NCBI GenBank assembly: GCA_031256775.1
Contig: JAIRPX010000171.1
Coordinates: 22,536-86,535 of the forward strand
Reading direction: 5' to 3'
Source: Dysgonamonadaceae bacterium
GTDB taxonomy: Bacteria > Bacteroidota > Bacteroidia > Bacteroidales > Azobacteroidaceae
Length of the DNA: 64,000 bases
Part shown: piece after piece, positions 63,830-64,000 of the stretch
Layout: each line of letters starts with the position of its first letter
Position numbering within the stretch: position 1 is the first letter of the stretch
The notes under the pieces: generated by a model
What the model was told of the DNA's origin: nothing
The model's input: only the letters and a program-made list of their open reading frames with translations
Databases searched by the model: none
Translations under genes and position numbers: made by a program

Positions 63830-64000
<171 letters not shown>

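Overview
The window is Bacteroidota DNA, most likely Bacteroidales. The evidence is the set of Bacteroides-type conjugation genes (MobA/B/C and TraA-TraQ families), promoters that match the TTTG / TAnnTTTG pattern instead of sigma70 boxes, a TonB receptor with a carboxypeptidase-regulatory-like N-terminus, and A-rich gene starts without Shine-Dalgarno sequences. From the left edge to about 60 kb it reads as the inside of one large integrative conjugative element (ICE, CTnDOT-like family). A DUF4099/DUF3945-type gene leaves the left edge. A broken rteC-like regulator lies near 21 kb, mobC-mobB-mobA run leftwards from 34.9 kb, the tra operon runs rightwards from 35.8 to 47.5 kb, small ICE housekeeping genes follow at 55.3-58.5 kb, and a tyrosine integrase ends the element at 58.5-60.0 kb. 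The left end of the ICE is outside the window.

Two AT-rich biosynthetic cassettes ride as cargo. Cassette 1 (1236-17922, rightward, nearly gapless) has a phosphopantetheinyl transferase, an ABC-2 exporter, a type II fatty-acid/polyketide set (FabZ-like dehydratase, a ketosynthase-like partner lacking the catalytic Cys, ketoreductase, ACP, and a separate ketosynthase with full catalytic residues), a Lol-like trafficking set (two FtsX permeases, LolD-like ATPase, LolA-like periplasmic protein, outer-membrane barrel), a PIG-L/LmbE deacetylase, a GT2 glycosyltransferase, a hot-dog thioesterase and two BtrH-type ACP-to-amine acyltransferases plus an unrecognised companion. The simplest reading is an ACP-built, possibly polyunsaturated acyl chain joined by an amide bond to a deacetylated amino sugar and delivered to the outer membrane. 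A tandem duplication of a promoter and hairpin precedes the cassette. A TonB-dependent receptor follows under its own promoter.

Cassette 2 (25443-30863, leftward) has a type 1 isopentenyl-diphosphate isomerase, a Ser/Thr kinase with an N-terminal PqqD-like segment, a 53-aa peptide gene, an isoprenyl-diphosphate-synthase-like protein, a PqqD-M50 membrane metalloprotease and a carboxypeptidase-regulatory-like exported protein. It looks like a ribosomally made peptide that may be prenylated and/or phosphorylated and then cleaved. I do not recognise this combination as a described system. Between the two cassettes lie the frameshifted rteC, an AlbA-type ATP-binding regulator, and a group II (IIC-like) intron inserted exactly behind that regulator's terminator and carrying a deletion-inactivated reverse transcriptase.

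A leftward 7.7-kb island (about 47.5-55.2 kb) interrupts the ICE between the tra operon and the radC-like gene. It encodes a complete Liv-type ABC transporter (LivGFKHM) with a TrpD-like protein, an unknown membrane protein and a YhcG-type PDDEXK nuclease in the same operon. It is flanked by diverged direct copies of the 3' end of the last tra-region gene. Right of the integrase, probable host chromosome begins with a PHP-glycosyltransferase fusion, a 268-bp MITE-like element, and an (AG)24 microsatellite in a reading frame running off the right edge (possible phase variation).
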